From positions 124,001-188,000 of the forward strand of contig JACATO010001024.1 in assembly GCA_018389105.1 (NCBI GenBank): DNA of 64,000 nt. The letters are read 5' to 3'. The notes below the pieces were generated by a model. It had not been told where the DNA came from. It worked only from the letters and a program-made list of their open reading frames with translations, and searched no databases. The DNA comes from Nautilus pompilius (taxonomy: Eukaryota; Mollusca; Cephalopoda; Nautilida; Nautilidae). This document shows positions 36,492-48,560 of this stretch, one piece after another; within the stretch, counting starts at the first letter, position 1, and each line of letters starts with the position of its first letter. The position numbers and the translations under genes are program-made.

Positions 36492-39022
36492 ACTCTTGCG
36501 AATTTAATGTCTCCTCTCCGATCCATTCAGTTTGTGGACGATGCGGAATTATTATGCAAACGACAGCTGCGCAAAACTAACTACAGTATATAAATAAACT
36601 AACGTAATCAAGCATCGCCAATAAATCTTTGATACAGCAATAACCTTCTATCCTTCTTCTGCGTAATAGTTGCAGGTGACAGACACGTAACTCAATTTTA
36701 GCTCAGAGATTTATTTAACAATAAAAAAAAACAAAGTAAAAATCCTGACATGGCAAGCGATATATTCCTTTACTCTCCATTCCGGCAGCTGCATATCAGT
36801 GAACAATTCCAGATTTTAAAAGCATTCCGCCTTATCGATAATGGCGGGAGAAATTGCGTTTCGACCGGTAATCGAAGTGTTTCGGAAAAAAACTTCGTCA
36901 AATTAGATATTCGTCAGCGTCGACTTTCAGGAAAACGTTGTACGGAAACAATCTAGAAGAACAAAAAAAAAGAAAAAAGGTACGTTAAAAAAATGAACTT
37001 GCAGGGTTAACTTGGTTTCCCACCATTTCGTTTGCAAAAAAAGAAAAAATCGATGAGCTTACGTATTTGAGTCTTCCCCGGTTGCCACCGGTCGAGTTTT
37101 GACCTAAGAAGTGTTCTCCTAGCGCTCGTGTTCCTGAAAGATTTTATTGTCTGAGTTAAGTGAAGGATCAGATGTGAATAGCGGCCATTAGTAATTGGTC
37201 ACCTAGTGGTAGATTGTCGGAACTACTGCTTCTGGAAAAGCTAACACGCCCACTTTCTGGCGTCTTCATGCATCGAGTGGGAACCATTACTCGAAGTAAG
37301 AAATAACTATTTACTTTTGGACACCATCTGTATAATTAGGTCTTTTCGTGTTCTCTGGAAATCCCGATGACCGATCGTCTAAGATCTCTGGAAGTTGATC
37401 GAAAGCTACTTCCACACGTGCGAGTCACATCGGAAAACCAGGCATTTCAATAAATGGTTTTCCTTTGACCAGTTTGATTTCCTTGACCGGAATCCACGCA
37501 TAAGAAACCGCTTATTTGACGCATCTCGCCATCGCCTGACGTACACGAAGATAACTCGCCAATGCGATCTCATTTCGCTGCGATTACGATTGCGGTGATA
37601 ATCCTGTGTGGCTAAAATCCGGCCCATATCGCGCTGAGTAAAGTTGAAACCGGATGATCGCCTGGAAAAAAAACAAAAAAAAACAAACCTTTCGGAAACA
37701 GACGTCAAGAAAATCTGGTATAAACTCGGTTATAGATGACATCGGAGCCGATTTGCGCGACCCGTTGAAGGCGACACGGACGGATATTGGAAATGACGGC
37801 AGGCAGCCAAACCCTGACTGACGTCCGTCGATATCTGAGCGGACAGAGAGATCTCCGCGCGACATTAGTGAGCACTACAACAATTCTCTGATTTATAAAA
37901 GGGAAACAAACGGTTTTTTTTGTTTTTTTTTCCATCTTTAGTTTTGATATTCGGTTTGACGACGCACGTATACCAAATCTGGTATGTCAAAGATTTAAAT
38001 AAAAAGAGATTTTCCCATGCCTTTATTAAAAAAATGGAATTTAAACCAATTGGATTAGGCTATAATTTTGGCAACACCAGGAATCCTAGAACACTGTTTC
38101 CTTATTTATTCTGGTGGTAATCCAATTTTTTTCCGATCATACTCATAGATTCCCTTTATATCGACGTAGTTATGAATCCTGATGTTGGAAACGTTAACCA
38201 TTGTCTGTTGTAAGAATTTAATTGATTCAGGGTTTGGAATTACTAAAATAATTCAAGCGCCTAGGGCACGCTTCATCGATTCTATCCAAGTCCTAAAGGT
38301 TATTTTTCTCCAATTTTCCCCTAAACATATGCATTCTTAGAAAAAAATTGCAATGCCCTCATATATGTTTAATTCTTCATACCTTTTAGGTTAATACCAT
38401 TTATATCGTAATTTAGCCTCAAGGTTTCTGTAAAGAAATAACATATGACCGCAATGCTTCAACTGTTTTAATCTCCAGACATATAAAACGAGGAAAAGAT
38501 ATACATGTTAACAGCCGTCCTTGTTTTCAGACCATTCCTCTATTAAATACAATTTCTATTAGTCATGGAGTTTAGGTTTCTAGAATAATCGGAAAGCTTA
38601 ACCCTATCCACAAGAACTTTTGTTAATAACGCAATTCAATAGAAAAGGTTAATTAACAATCACGTGCGTTGCTATTATTAACATGAGTTTTCTCAGAGAA
38701 TGTTAGATAAAGACAGATTTTTAGCTGGTTAATGAATCAGCAAACAGGTTTTTTTTTGCAGTCGTCGGCTACATCTTACTCCATCCTCTTGATTTCTCTG
38801 ACCAATGAATGTTTCAATTCGTCGCAGCCGTAAGATAACGGAAATTATCTCGACGGTTATTCCCCTTAATCTATAACCGACTGAACACGCAGTAACTTTA
38901 ATTTCAGTACGGAAACCGGATATTTTAAAAGGTACATGGCAATCACCCGCAGGAAAGTCATCTTTAGAAACAACAACAACAACGACGACGACGACGAAAG
39001 GGCGTCAAGTGGCTGACAAATA

Positions 39023-39069
39023 ATCTCCACTTCATCTTTGCTGACTCCATTAAAGAACCAAAATGGCGA
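39023..39069 (+). repeat. Direct repeat flanking the SINE, left copy
   Basis: ATCTCCACTTCATCTTTG...GAACCAAAATGGCGA matches 39610-39656 (ATCTCCACTTCGTCTTTA...GAACCAAAACGTCAA) in the same orientation and spacing. Confidence 0.5.
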
Positions 39070-39085
39070 TCTTTGCACTAAAATG

Positions 39086-39357
39086 GGCGGCTGGTATCCC
39101 ATTGCTTAGAGCTACTGGACTGCCAAAGAAAAAGACACGGGTTCGAATCCCGATGGGGAGCGACTCGATTTGGCGTACTACCGCCCTGGCGTGGTTCCTT
39201 AGCCAGGCCCTTAAGGGTTTTATTTCTACGTGAAAAAATTAAAACGTCCCAGTAGTTTTTCCGGAAGTGTCGGACCACGGATAGCGTACAATTGGCAACG
39301 ATGCCCAACGGATAATTGAGGCACAACGTCCGCCAGCCGTTTTCCATTATAGAAATG
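39086..39357 (+). mobile_element. tRNA-derived SINE
   Basis: A tRNA-like head (about 39086-39162) carries a diverged A-box region (ATTGCTTAGAGCTACTGG) and a clear B box, GGTTCGAATCCC (39140-39151). It does not fold as a complete tRNA. The body (39261-39355) is repeated at 20.36 kb, so this is a dispersed element and not a tRNA gene. A (TA)n array and G-runs follow. The head should supply the internal RNA polymerase III promoter. Confidence 0.7.
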
Positions 39358-39521
39358 TCATCTCCGCGGGGGGTGGGGTGGGGGTGGAACTCTCTCCCTG
39401 ATGTCATGCCCGCAGATGCAAGCGCCGAAATACTCGTGTTTCTATTCCGTCGCGAATCGATTTCATCTTTACTCAACTGCTGACATAAGAACTTTTGAAA
39501 GTAAATCCTACCCACAGTCAC

Positions 39522-39524
<3 letters not shown>

Positions 39525-39561
<37 letters not shown>
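39525..39561. repeat. (TA)n microsatellite
   Basis: About 18 uninterrupted TA units located 170 bases after the SINE body. Confidence 0.95.
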
Positions 39562-39563
<2 letters not shown>

Positions 39564-39609
39564 AGTTTGATAAATATCGCAATGCTCCATTCGGCGCCAG
39601 ACCAAAATG

Positions 39610-39656
39610 TATCTCCACTTCGTCTTTAGTGAATGATGCACGGAACCAAAACGTCA
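39610..39656 (+). repeat. Direct repeat flanking the SINE, right copy
   Basis: Partner of 39023-39069, about 590 bases downstream. The pair brackets the tRNA-like SINE and the (TA)n array. It may be part of the same composite element or an older duplicated host repeat. Confidence 0.5.
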
Positions 39657-39659
39657 AAC

Positions 39660-42060
39660 CGTACATGATATTTGCAGGGTGCTGGATACAAAAGATGGTA
39701 AATGAGACGTAAAGATGTTTTTATCCTGTTGTTAGGCTGAGGACAACTCTTTTAGCGTCCATATCCGGAGCCATACGTATAAAGTCAGCCTTCTTATCTA
39801 GGCCTTCTGTTATTTTATTGGCATTTTGGTGTCGCTGTTAGTTCATCGTGTTTTAATAGCTATTTAAGAAGGGATTCGTACGTTTATATTTAAGCCATTT
39901 GTAAGATTTGCGGAAATTAAAAGTACGCTATAGGTACACGATGAAGTTTCAGCGCCATGATGTAAATATCATACTCTTTATATCGCTTTCTTGTTTTTAT
40001 ATATATCTTTTAAATGAGGGATAAAAAAGGTCATTACTTAGGGCTTTGGGCAGACAAATGTTTTACTCCAAAGAAGGTCGTTCTATTTCCGGAATGTATT
40101 CTGCAGATTCAGACATTGCGCACTAAGTGAAAGAATTTCTGACCTGTTTACAAATGCAACAGCGCAAAGGTCGTATCTAATCTCTGATAGATGGCGGGTG
40201 AAAACCACTCTGTAGTCACTGGCTATGTCGGGCTTTACTTGACATTTACAGGCATATTGAGATCTGCCTTTGACAGAATGAAAAGTCCATCTACAGCAGT
40301 TGCTTAACGATTGAAATAAATTGCCAAACGACGAAGTTTACGCGTCATTTATTCGGCATTAAATATCAAGTATTCTAAAGGTTGTGTTATTATGAGTAAA
40401 ATGTAGTCTTCTGGTTCCTTGTTATTTATTGCACATCTTTCAGCCCCTGTGATGTTAGGAGGAAAAGTGTTAACGAGTGGGTTCGTGCTTCGATGGTATA
40501 TCGGGTCACTTTTCGCGGCAGGTACTAGCAAAGGCGGGCTTTAGATGGCATTTACGTGTGTTGAAGGTCGTATTTCGTCTATATTTCCGACATAGATAGG
40601 GCACATAAAGGATACTGAATGCGCTTTGCCTATTAAAAAATATCTAAGTGTTTGAAATCTCCGTATTATTCTCAGTTACAAAGATTTGGAAAAGCGCCAC
40701 CTGTCTGCCGCTTCTGAACTACCTCCAGGCCTCCGGGGGAGATTTCGATGTCGCATTATAAAACCTGAAGGTTCACAGGTATTGCAGGTTAGATTTGGTG
40801 CGCCATCCAAGTAAGTTACACGGCGAGAGAGACGAGAGGGCAGATTTAGAACAACGCCTTGATTCCAGGTGATTCAAAGGAACAGGTGACGATTGATGAG
40901 TTTAAAAGATGTAAATAAAATCTTCGTATTTTACAGATTTTTATTTCTTAAAATGATAGACAGAACAAATATGGCATTGTCATGCTGATGTAATCAAAGA
41001 GCTATTTCACATTGATTTTTAGAAGATATATTGTTAGAGGCAAAAGAAAACTTATCTTTATTTGGTTATATAACATGGTGGAACATCACTGAACGTTGTG
41101 ACGGCTTATGTAAGACACCGCAGGAAAAAGTAGTTCGGTTTACTGATACAGTTAGAGTTTTGTTAGGGGTTGGGTTCATTAAGAATTATGGTAACCTTAG
41201 GGATTAGGTTAAGTAAGAATTAGGATGAGCTTAGCGATTGCATTATGTAAATAATTCGTGTAGGATTAGAAATTGGTTAGAATTAAGTTATGAATTGGTG
41301 GTAGAGATAGGGATAGTTAATTAATATGGTTAGTTTTACGATTAGGCTATAACAAGGATAGGTACAACTTAGTTTTGGGTCAAAATTCGTTATTTTTTAA
41401 AATGATCTTCACTATCATGATAAACAACTATCGATGGTAATTCATTTTTCCATTTGTATTTATACATCTTTCTTCCGATTTTTCCGGATCCATCACCGTT
41501 CCACTCATGCGCAGAAAGCTTCCGCGGAATTGAATGCGTGGGCTAGGCGATGATGGGCCAGCAGGGGGTGGAGCGCAATGCCCTAATCTGTGACCCACGG
41601 TCCACACGAAGCTTCGTCGTGACTTCAGCTCGCCACGCTAAACACACGCCATATTTGTGATTTGTATGGATTTGTTGTGTCTTTACCACTTTTTTTGACT
41701 ATATCCCTACATCATGGCACCCCCCTCACGTGAAGAAATGCTGATAATGTAAGAAAATGTTTCTTTTTTAATTATCGGGCTGCTTGAGGATGACGAGTTT
41801 GCTGCCTTGCTCGGATGTGTGTAGGACGTCCTACCATACGTACTGATAAGGAGAACGCAGAGCAAATAACAAACGGTACGGCCCAGCCAAGCTCACTAAA
41901 TGCTAGGGAGACGACAAGAGGTAAACATTTTCTGACTGAGAACAACGGAACCTGTAGACGATTTTGGTGAAAGGTAAAAAATCAGTGCCAGATGCCTTTA
42001 AGCTCTGTTGATCAGGGCTTATAGCAAAAAGGAAAGGTACCACGTCGAGTGACAACCCTT
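39660..42060. other. No gene seen; contains the TTAGGG-like tract
   Basis: Unique AT-rich sequence up to 41.1 kb, then the degenerate tract. From 41.5 kb there is GC-richer sequence that may be the 5' part of the second Tigger element, decayed beyond recognition. Confidence 0.45.
41140..41390 (+). repeat. Degenerate TTAGGG-like tract
   Basis: Words such as GTTAGGGGTTGGGTT, CTTAGGGATTAGGTT, AATTAGGATGAG, GGTTAG, GATTAGGC and GGATAGG recur every 10-25 bases on this strand. This looks like an old, decayed telomere-like (TTAGGG)n tract. Confidence 0.5.
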
Positions 42061-42067
42061 ATCAAGC

Positions 42068-43005
42068 AGTAAAGGCTGGTTTTATAAGTTCAGTACCAGC
42101 AAAGATCTTCAGTTAGGGGAGAAGCCCTAACATTTCCAGGCGAAATGAAGGCTCACACCAGAGGTGAGGGTCGCTTGCCACGACGAGTATTCTATGCTTT
42201 TAGAACTGATTTATTTTGGAAGCTGCATCCCCTGAAGAGGAAGACATTAATTTCCAAGGAAGAGAAGTTTCCTCCATATTTAAAGGCAGCGAAAGACAGG
42301 CCGGCTTTCGTCGTGATCTGTGGCAATGCCGAGGTTGATTTTAAATGCGAACTCCTACTTGTTTACGGCTACTAGAATCTAGAATCCCTAAAAAAAAAAC
42401 CTTAATCAGCACGCCCTACCAGTTCAACGGAGATCAGATTAAGAGGACCTGGATAATCGCGCATCGCCTGTCTGGATGGTTCATGAACATTTTCCACGGC
42501 GAGATGGAAAAATACTGCTTTCAGTCCACCATTGCACCCAGGGTTGTAGTCCTTCGTTTGAACTTCCCTGACCACCCTAATGTTAAAGTGGGGTTTCCGT
42601 CTCCTAACGCTATCTTCTTAATCTACCCTCATTGACCAGGGCGTCATATCAAGTTTCGAAATTTCTTATCTAAGGCGGGAATCATCTTAGTTTCTGAATG
42701 CTACGTACGGAGCCAAGAAGCTAACAGTTCGTGAATTCTGGGAAAGCTACAACATTCGGCAGGCCAATGTAAACGTCGTGAAGGTTGATGGGGGGAGGAC
42801 AAAATTCGTATGGGCGCCATGAATAGTAATTAGAGAAGATTGTGGAATAAGTGAGGCACCAACTCTTCGGTATTCGTGAAACCAAAACCTCTGAAGTGGC
42901 CAAAATGTTGGAGGGGACGTGTTCATGGATTTAGACGAGATGGACGTTGTGAAGCTTCTCAGGTCCCCACAGGAGGAATTGTCTGGAAGAGATAGCAACG
43001 AGGGA
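42068..43005 (+). pseudogene. Second Tigger/pogo (TIGD1-like) transposase relic, 5' truncated and internally deleted
   Basis: Shuffled frames give, in transposase order: GWFYKF (about 42074), GEMKAH, then TDLFWK around the first catalytic region, ISKEEKFPPYLKAAKDRP, CGNAEVDFK, and WFMNIFHGEMEKYC. NFPDHPNVKVGFPSPNAIFL follows, with the LDNAPGH box fused to the later HPNVKV segment by a deletion. DQGVISSF then comes after one frame change, then LTVREFWESYNIRQA (42718) and DLDEMDVVKLLRSPQEEL (about 42930). The N-terminal HTH is not recognisable. Its wording is closer to TIGD1-type sequences (CGNAEGDFK, ISKEEK) than is the copy at 23.6 kb, so the two come from different subfamilies or insertions. 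Stops and frameshifts make it non-functional. Confidence 0.85.
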
Positions 43006-43240
43006 CGGGCGAGCGGAAGAGGTGTTTCCATGGTTACAGATGTTCAAAAACTGCAGTGTTTTCGTTACTTCTCTAATTTTAATTTTACACGATATTTATT
43101 GAAAATTACTGATAATATTGGACTTTTCGGGCTACATATAGATTTATCTTTGCATATATGACCATTACTTTCCATTTTGTTGTTATATTTCTGTTTCGTT
43201 AGTATTATTTACCGGTATTTACACGTATAAAAAGAACTTT

Positions 43241-43330
<90 letters not shown>

Positions 43331-43346
43331 TAATAATAATAATAAT
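43241..43346. repeat. (TAA)n microsatellite
   Basis: About 35 TAA units with one interruption (TAAATAA), beginning about 230 bases after the recognisable end of the second Tigger relic. Confidence 0.97.
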
Positions 43347-43359
43347 TCGAGGATAAAGG

Positions 43360-46300
43360 CCATACCTGTTTGCGGGTTACTTTGATTTCTTCTGTCTGTC
43401 ATCGTGAAGTACATGCATGACACTAGAAACAAAACTATTGGAAGTCGGTTCCTTAATATTAAAGACGGACAGATGAATCTCTACAACTTTTGCACGAAAT
43501 CAAATAAGGTGGATGACATTCCGGAGGAGGTGGACGGTCGTGATGGCTGTACGCCGTCTCGAGTAATTCCGTAGGGTTTCTATTTATCTCCTGCTTAACG
43601 AGATCACTCGTTGGCCGCAATTCAATTTAATGGCTGTAGGTGTTCCACTCCATTTAATGCGAGACACAGTTCTCGAGAGTGCCTCGGGATGTGCAACCAG
43701 GAAATAATTTACAGAACTGTTTGCTTCGCGGATAGCCGTTCGCGAGACGGCCTCAGCTGAGTGTAAAGGGTTGAAGTGGAGCACGGAATGCGCCGGCTAG
43801 GCGTTGATGTTATCGGGCGCTGAGTGAATGACATTCGAACTGTTACCAAAGTTCTTCACTTTTGGCAGGTGAACGACAAATCGAAATTTCATGTAGAGTG
43901 CCCTCAACCGCCTCCTCTGCACCTACTTCCACCGCCGTGTTTAATAATAGGATTTCCAAGCTGTGGCTACTTCGTGATGCACGCAGTCGATCAAAGGGGG
44001 AATTTGCCTCAACACTTCAGCCGAGTTATAGCAGCACCCTGACGGTTGCCAATGGCGTACAACTGCAATTTTCAGAGTCTATTTCCTTTTTACGTATAAA
44101 TGATCATAGCATTATTTTATAAGGAATCAATTGCCGCTGCCGCGCTATCCGATGACCATTATGTGGTGCATACACGACATATCGAAAATAAAATATAATA
44201 AGAGTTACAGAAACTCTACGTAGTTACGGTATATTATTTCCCCTCTTCTCTTCTTTTTTATTCCATTTTTGGATGCTCTCTTCAGTAAAGTCTGAAGTTT
44301 ACTTTCGTCTTGTTTTACCAATAAAAACTACATATCTTTAAATGAAAAGAAAAAAAAAGTAACAAAGTTTATTGAAGTAATATTAGTAACGGCACCGTTA
44401 GTATTGGTAATGTTATTTACATTATTAAATAAATAAGAATATCTTTAAACACAATATTGTTGAATATGATTTTAATTGAGCGATTATCATTAAATGTTTC
44501 AAGAAAAACTGATGGAGTAAATATATAAGTATCAGAATTACTAGTGATATTTAAGATTATAAATAAATTTATTCTTCACACACACACATATATAGAAATT
44601 TAGAGATGACTTCCCAATTATCATCACCGATTGAAAACAGAATAGGCATTGCAAATGCATCTTTTAACTTGCTTTGACTTGAAAATAGAGCAGGGGTAGA
44701 ATTTATATTTATTAACAACTGTGGTTACGGAATCATGAAAAACGAATAGAAATCAATAATTCATATTTCTCCAATCCTGTTTAGTGGATTATCTGCTTTT
44801 AGAGTTCTTATTCCTGAAGTAAATCCATAAACTGAAGTCGTTGCGATAACTAAACAGCGAACAGGCCAAAGCCAAAATTATTACATAACCAAAAGAGTAA
44901 TAATTTTCTTTCTTGTTTAAGTGTACCTATACTTATAAACGCTATTATATAATCAAAGTACCCGTTGCTGCAAGCTTTGGATAATACCAATCTATACTCC
45001 TTTGCAATACGGTGTCCACGTCACTTGCGAACGGCCTATAATAATCTTTAGAACGACAAAGTTAGAAAGCGTATTATTATGGTTTACTCAATGTTTGATT
45101 GTATTTTTTTTTTAATGTAATACATCGTTTAAATGTAAAAATAAACAACAAATATCCAAGTCGAATTTTAGGAAGAAACACGCTTTTAATGTTTCATTAA
45201 ATATCATATAAAAACCACCTTTTTATACTTCAGCGAATGAGCAACCCGGAGGGGGGGGGTACGTCCACTGAGACATTAGAAAGTAGATTTTCTAAAAATC
45301 CCCTGCCTATACTAAGTACTGACTTAAAAATTACAGCGATTCTGTGTACAGTAGGTGTAAAATGTCGTTACACTTATCTTCTATTAGGGAAAAGACCCGC
45401 ACCTGACACGACTCGGCATACACCGCATTAACGCCTTGTTTTAAAATATATTATACAGTTCCTGCCAAAAGTATTTCAGCGCCAAAAATAAGAATGTTTT
45501 TTATTGTTGTTGTTTTAGCGGGCGACCAATTCATTGCTGTTTTCGTTCCACATCTAAAAGAAAATAAGGATTTATAGTAAGGACTTTCGGTCTGCAGCTG
45601 ACCGTCAACTCTTTGTGCTTCTCCGCTTGGTTCAGGTAACTGGAACCAGGACGGTTTCTTTAGTAATCGCCGCACGTGCCGATGTCGGCGAGTGAGGGTC
45701 GAACAAGAAAAATACAATATTTTAACTTTATTTTCGGTTTTGTTCATAATTTATCATGTATTAATTCCTTTGGCTAAACAATATTCTTTTAGTCGAAAAA
45801 CGCTATTTGAGAGAGCGCAATCTTTAAGATATGCTGCTTCATCACTGCAAAGTTGCATCTCCACAAGAAGGGACTATGGTAAGGATGCTTATGCACTGGC
45901 TGCTTAATTGGCTCTAACTCATCTCCACATCGTAAACAGGCGGAATAGACGGTTCACATTTCGCTCATGGTCAGGGGGGGGAGGTGAGAATGGACGAGTT
46001 AGTCCTGTCTCTGAATCTAGCCGTTAGTATTGTCATCAAAGTACGAGCTGTGACGTCAACGCATCCTCTCTGTTCATGCTTCGTCAGAGCGGTTACAGCT
46101 GAAAGAAAAGGGAAAACGTCATCTTTACTTATTCCTAAAAGACTGCGAATTAATATATATATATAATTAAACGGCACTTAAATTCCACGTAAATGTGGAC
46201 ATTTAGCAGCACACAGAGCAAATAAATCACTTTTTTCGTCATAGGAAAACTTTGTTTTTTTAAAATAAAAAGCTTAAATTACTTACATATGATATACTGA

Positions 46301-46390
46301 CTAGAATATATGTGTGCTTGTGTGTTACTTTTTTATTTTCCCTTCTAGGAATAGGATTTCCTGTTGAGAACAACATTAATAATCCTGTCG
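43360..46390. other. No gene recognised
   Basis: Somewhat GC-richer at 43.5-44.0 and 45.5-45.7 kb, without a supported exon. Confidence 0.5.
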
Positions 46391-46399
46391 TTCAAAACA

Positions 46400-46897
46400 C
46401 GCAGGACTTTTACCGCATCTTCACGGCGCTCCGCGCACGTGTTTGCTGTAGGCGGTGAGCTGCGACCGGGGAGAGGGTGGTGGTGGTGTATTTAGGCGTG
46501 TTCCCTTAGAACAGCGCGCATCATTCGTGCGATCGAAGTATTTCTGTGGGGGGGAGGCCATGCGAGGCGCGGCCCTTGTCTTGGTGCCAGATGAAGCGTA
46601 ATAGCAGCGCGTGGATTCCAGGGAGATCGTTGCTTGGATCGAACGGAGTCGTTCTGTATTTTCTCCAGTTAAAAGAGCCTCCTGCTAATCACTGCCCAGC
46701 GACGATTTCTCCCTGTTAACTTATTCCTTCCCTAAACATCGGCTGTGTTTGCAGTCGGCTACTGGATCGGTTTGGTGAGGGTGTAGGAGGAAGACGCCCC
46801 GCCCACACGGTTCCACTGTCCCCGAAGCCGTGCAAACGTCTATGGCGAACCGGGCTGAGAAAGAAGAAAACCACGCTCGACCACAGTCGGTGGTGAT
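46400..46897 (+). promoter_or_regulatory. GC-rich island ending at a donor-like site
   Basis: A CpG-rich 500-base block is sharply bounded on the right, where GATCAA|GTAAGG passes into AT-rich sequence. A short frame starts at 46842 (MANRAEKEENHARPQSVV) and runs up to the donor-like site. This could be a promoter with a first exon, but no homologue is recognised. Confidence 0.25.
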
Positions 46898-48534
46898 CAA
46901 GTAAGGCAAATTTAAAAAAAAAAATAAATGGAACATTAATATTAAAATCTCTAATAATTTTTCCCCCTTTCATTATCGGAAAAAAATGCAGGAATATTAG
47001 TTTGCATATATAAATATAATTTGAGCTATACCCAGAAACAAAAGATGACCAAAAGTAAATGGATCTCACTTTAGAAATAATTATAAAAGCAGAATAGAAA
47101 ATTAAAATCAAAAACTGTGATGTACATAAATGTTAATCAGGGGTCCATTTGTGTCTGCTTTAGCAATTTTGTTTGCCTTTTTTTGTAAGAAAACCGAATT
47201 AAAACTGTTTCCTCTTGAAGGAAATTAGATTTCCCACCTAGTTTAACGTGTCTGTATTTTTACATCGTTTGTTTAAGAAGAATTACTGGCAATAATTATG
47301 CATTTTTAACAAGGTTTATATATCAAAATTAATATACTAGAGTATTTTAATGGTAAAAAATGCACCATACATTAACCAAAATATTGTCTTTAGTTATTCT
47401 TTAATGTTGTATTGAAAAGAAAAGAAATATCAGTGCCTAGCATTTCCAAGCTCACGCATTTAATATCATGTAAACATCAAGTAAAGGGGCTCTTCCTTTG
47501 CAACAGTCGCTAGATGATAAATGAAGACAGCTCATTGAAAATAAACAAACGGTTTACTTTTATATCGCTGCTTTAGAATTTCATAATTCTAGAGTATTAA
47601 ATTTTGCTAATTAATTGACATCTTTTAATTATTTAAAATAAACTGCTAATATTTATGTACATATTTAAAACTTTTATTCCTTCTTTTGTACAAGAAATTC
47701 AAATATATTTTATTCGCTTCCAAAAAAAAAAAAAATAAAAATCAAAACCTTCACTTGATTAGAATTTACAAAAACATTCGGTCTTATTGTTTCAGCAGAC
47801 AGAAGCAACAAAAACCAGTGTAGGTCTAGTCGCAGAATTGTAATTAACTTGATATTCCATAAAACCTGCATTAATATTACGGTCTTTGAAATTGGATGAA
47901 ATCAGAATGCCAGTGCCAGTTAATCGGCGATTATATCTAATGATCTCTTTCTTTTAGCCAGAACAATATCCTGGCTAGAGCAGTCTGCCTTCCTAATAAT
48001 GGAAAGTGGCCTTTCTTTTGCCTTTTTATAAACTGTATGCATTTAGTTTCCCCTTGTTCATAGATTTATTTATTTTCGCATTATTGGTGAATATGCGATA
48101 ATTTTCTTTAAAGATCACGCTTTGAAATAACATTTTAAAATTTCTTATAAATAATTTATCTTCCTTACTCTTTAAATTTTGCATTTCATTTTATTTTTTG
48201 CTTAATCACGATAACTGTATGGAAAAAAAAATTAATTACAAAGTTTCATTTACCTGGCTTTCGCTTTTTTATTTCATCTTGTAAAAAAAAAACAAAACAG
48301 ATTATTAGCTTTCCTAAAAGTAATAAAATACCGATAAAAAACAGTAGTTGTTACCTTTAAAATGTACATAAAAGAATCTGTCTCGCTTCATTAGGCCCAT
48401 TTCACGAGACGAAGAGTTAGCTCAATCAACATAATTATCTGCATAATTTTTAATGAAAGGAACAAATGAAAGTGTAGCACAATAATATCAAGATTAATCT
48501 TTTTTCTTTTTTAAATGTATTGTTTGGCATAATG

Positions 48535-48560
48535 CAGGTTAAATATCCTTTGTCTGATTT
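48535..48560 (+). mobile_element. Terminus-like fragment of the same MITE family
   Basis: CAGGTTAAATATCCTTTGTC differs at only a few positions from the 8.9-kb element ends. The interior word and other end are absent, so this may be an isolated remnant or chance. Confidence 0.35.

Larger units (their letters stand above)
32600..39000. other. No gene recognised outside the GC-rich segment
   Basis: AT-rich to 35.5 kb, then the GC-rich segment, then mixed sequence. A possible 71-base exon at 38761-38831 was considered and rejected. Confidence 0.5.

Noticed and set aside
38761-38831. Possible 71-base exon between TTTTTTTTGCAG and GTAAGA
   Set aside because: No recognisable peptide, and the T-run plus AG could easily arise by chance in AT-rich DNA.
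39101-39162. A functional tRNA gene
   Set aside because: The B box is good, but the A box and acceptor stem do not fit, and the downstream body is repeated elsewhere, so it is a SINE head.
39078-39641. 187-codon minus-strand open frame, the longest in the window
   Set aside because: It runs antisense through the tRNA-derived SINE and the (TA)n array; the peptide is the usual SINE antisense read-through with an Ile/Tyr repeat.
40222-40560. Similar words GTCGGGCTTTACTTGACATTTAC and GGCGGGCTTTAGATGGCATT about 300 bases apart
   Set aside because: Similarity covers only about 26 bases and does not extend; it may be chance.
40600-40620. ATAAAGGATAC word like the MITE end
   Set aside because: The flanking CAGGT part is missing and no partner end lies nearby.
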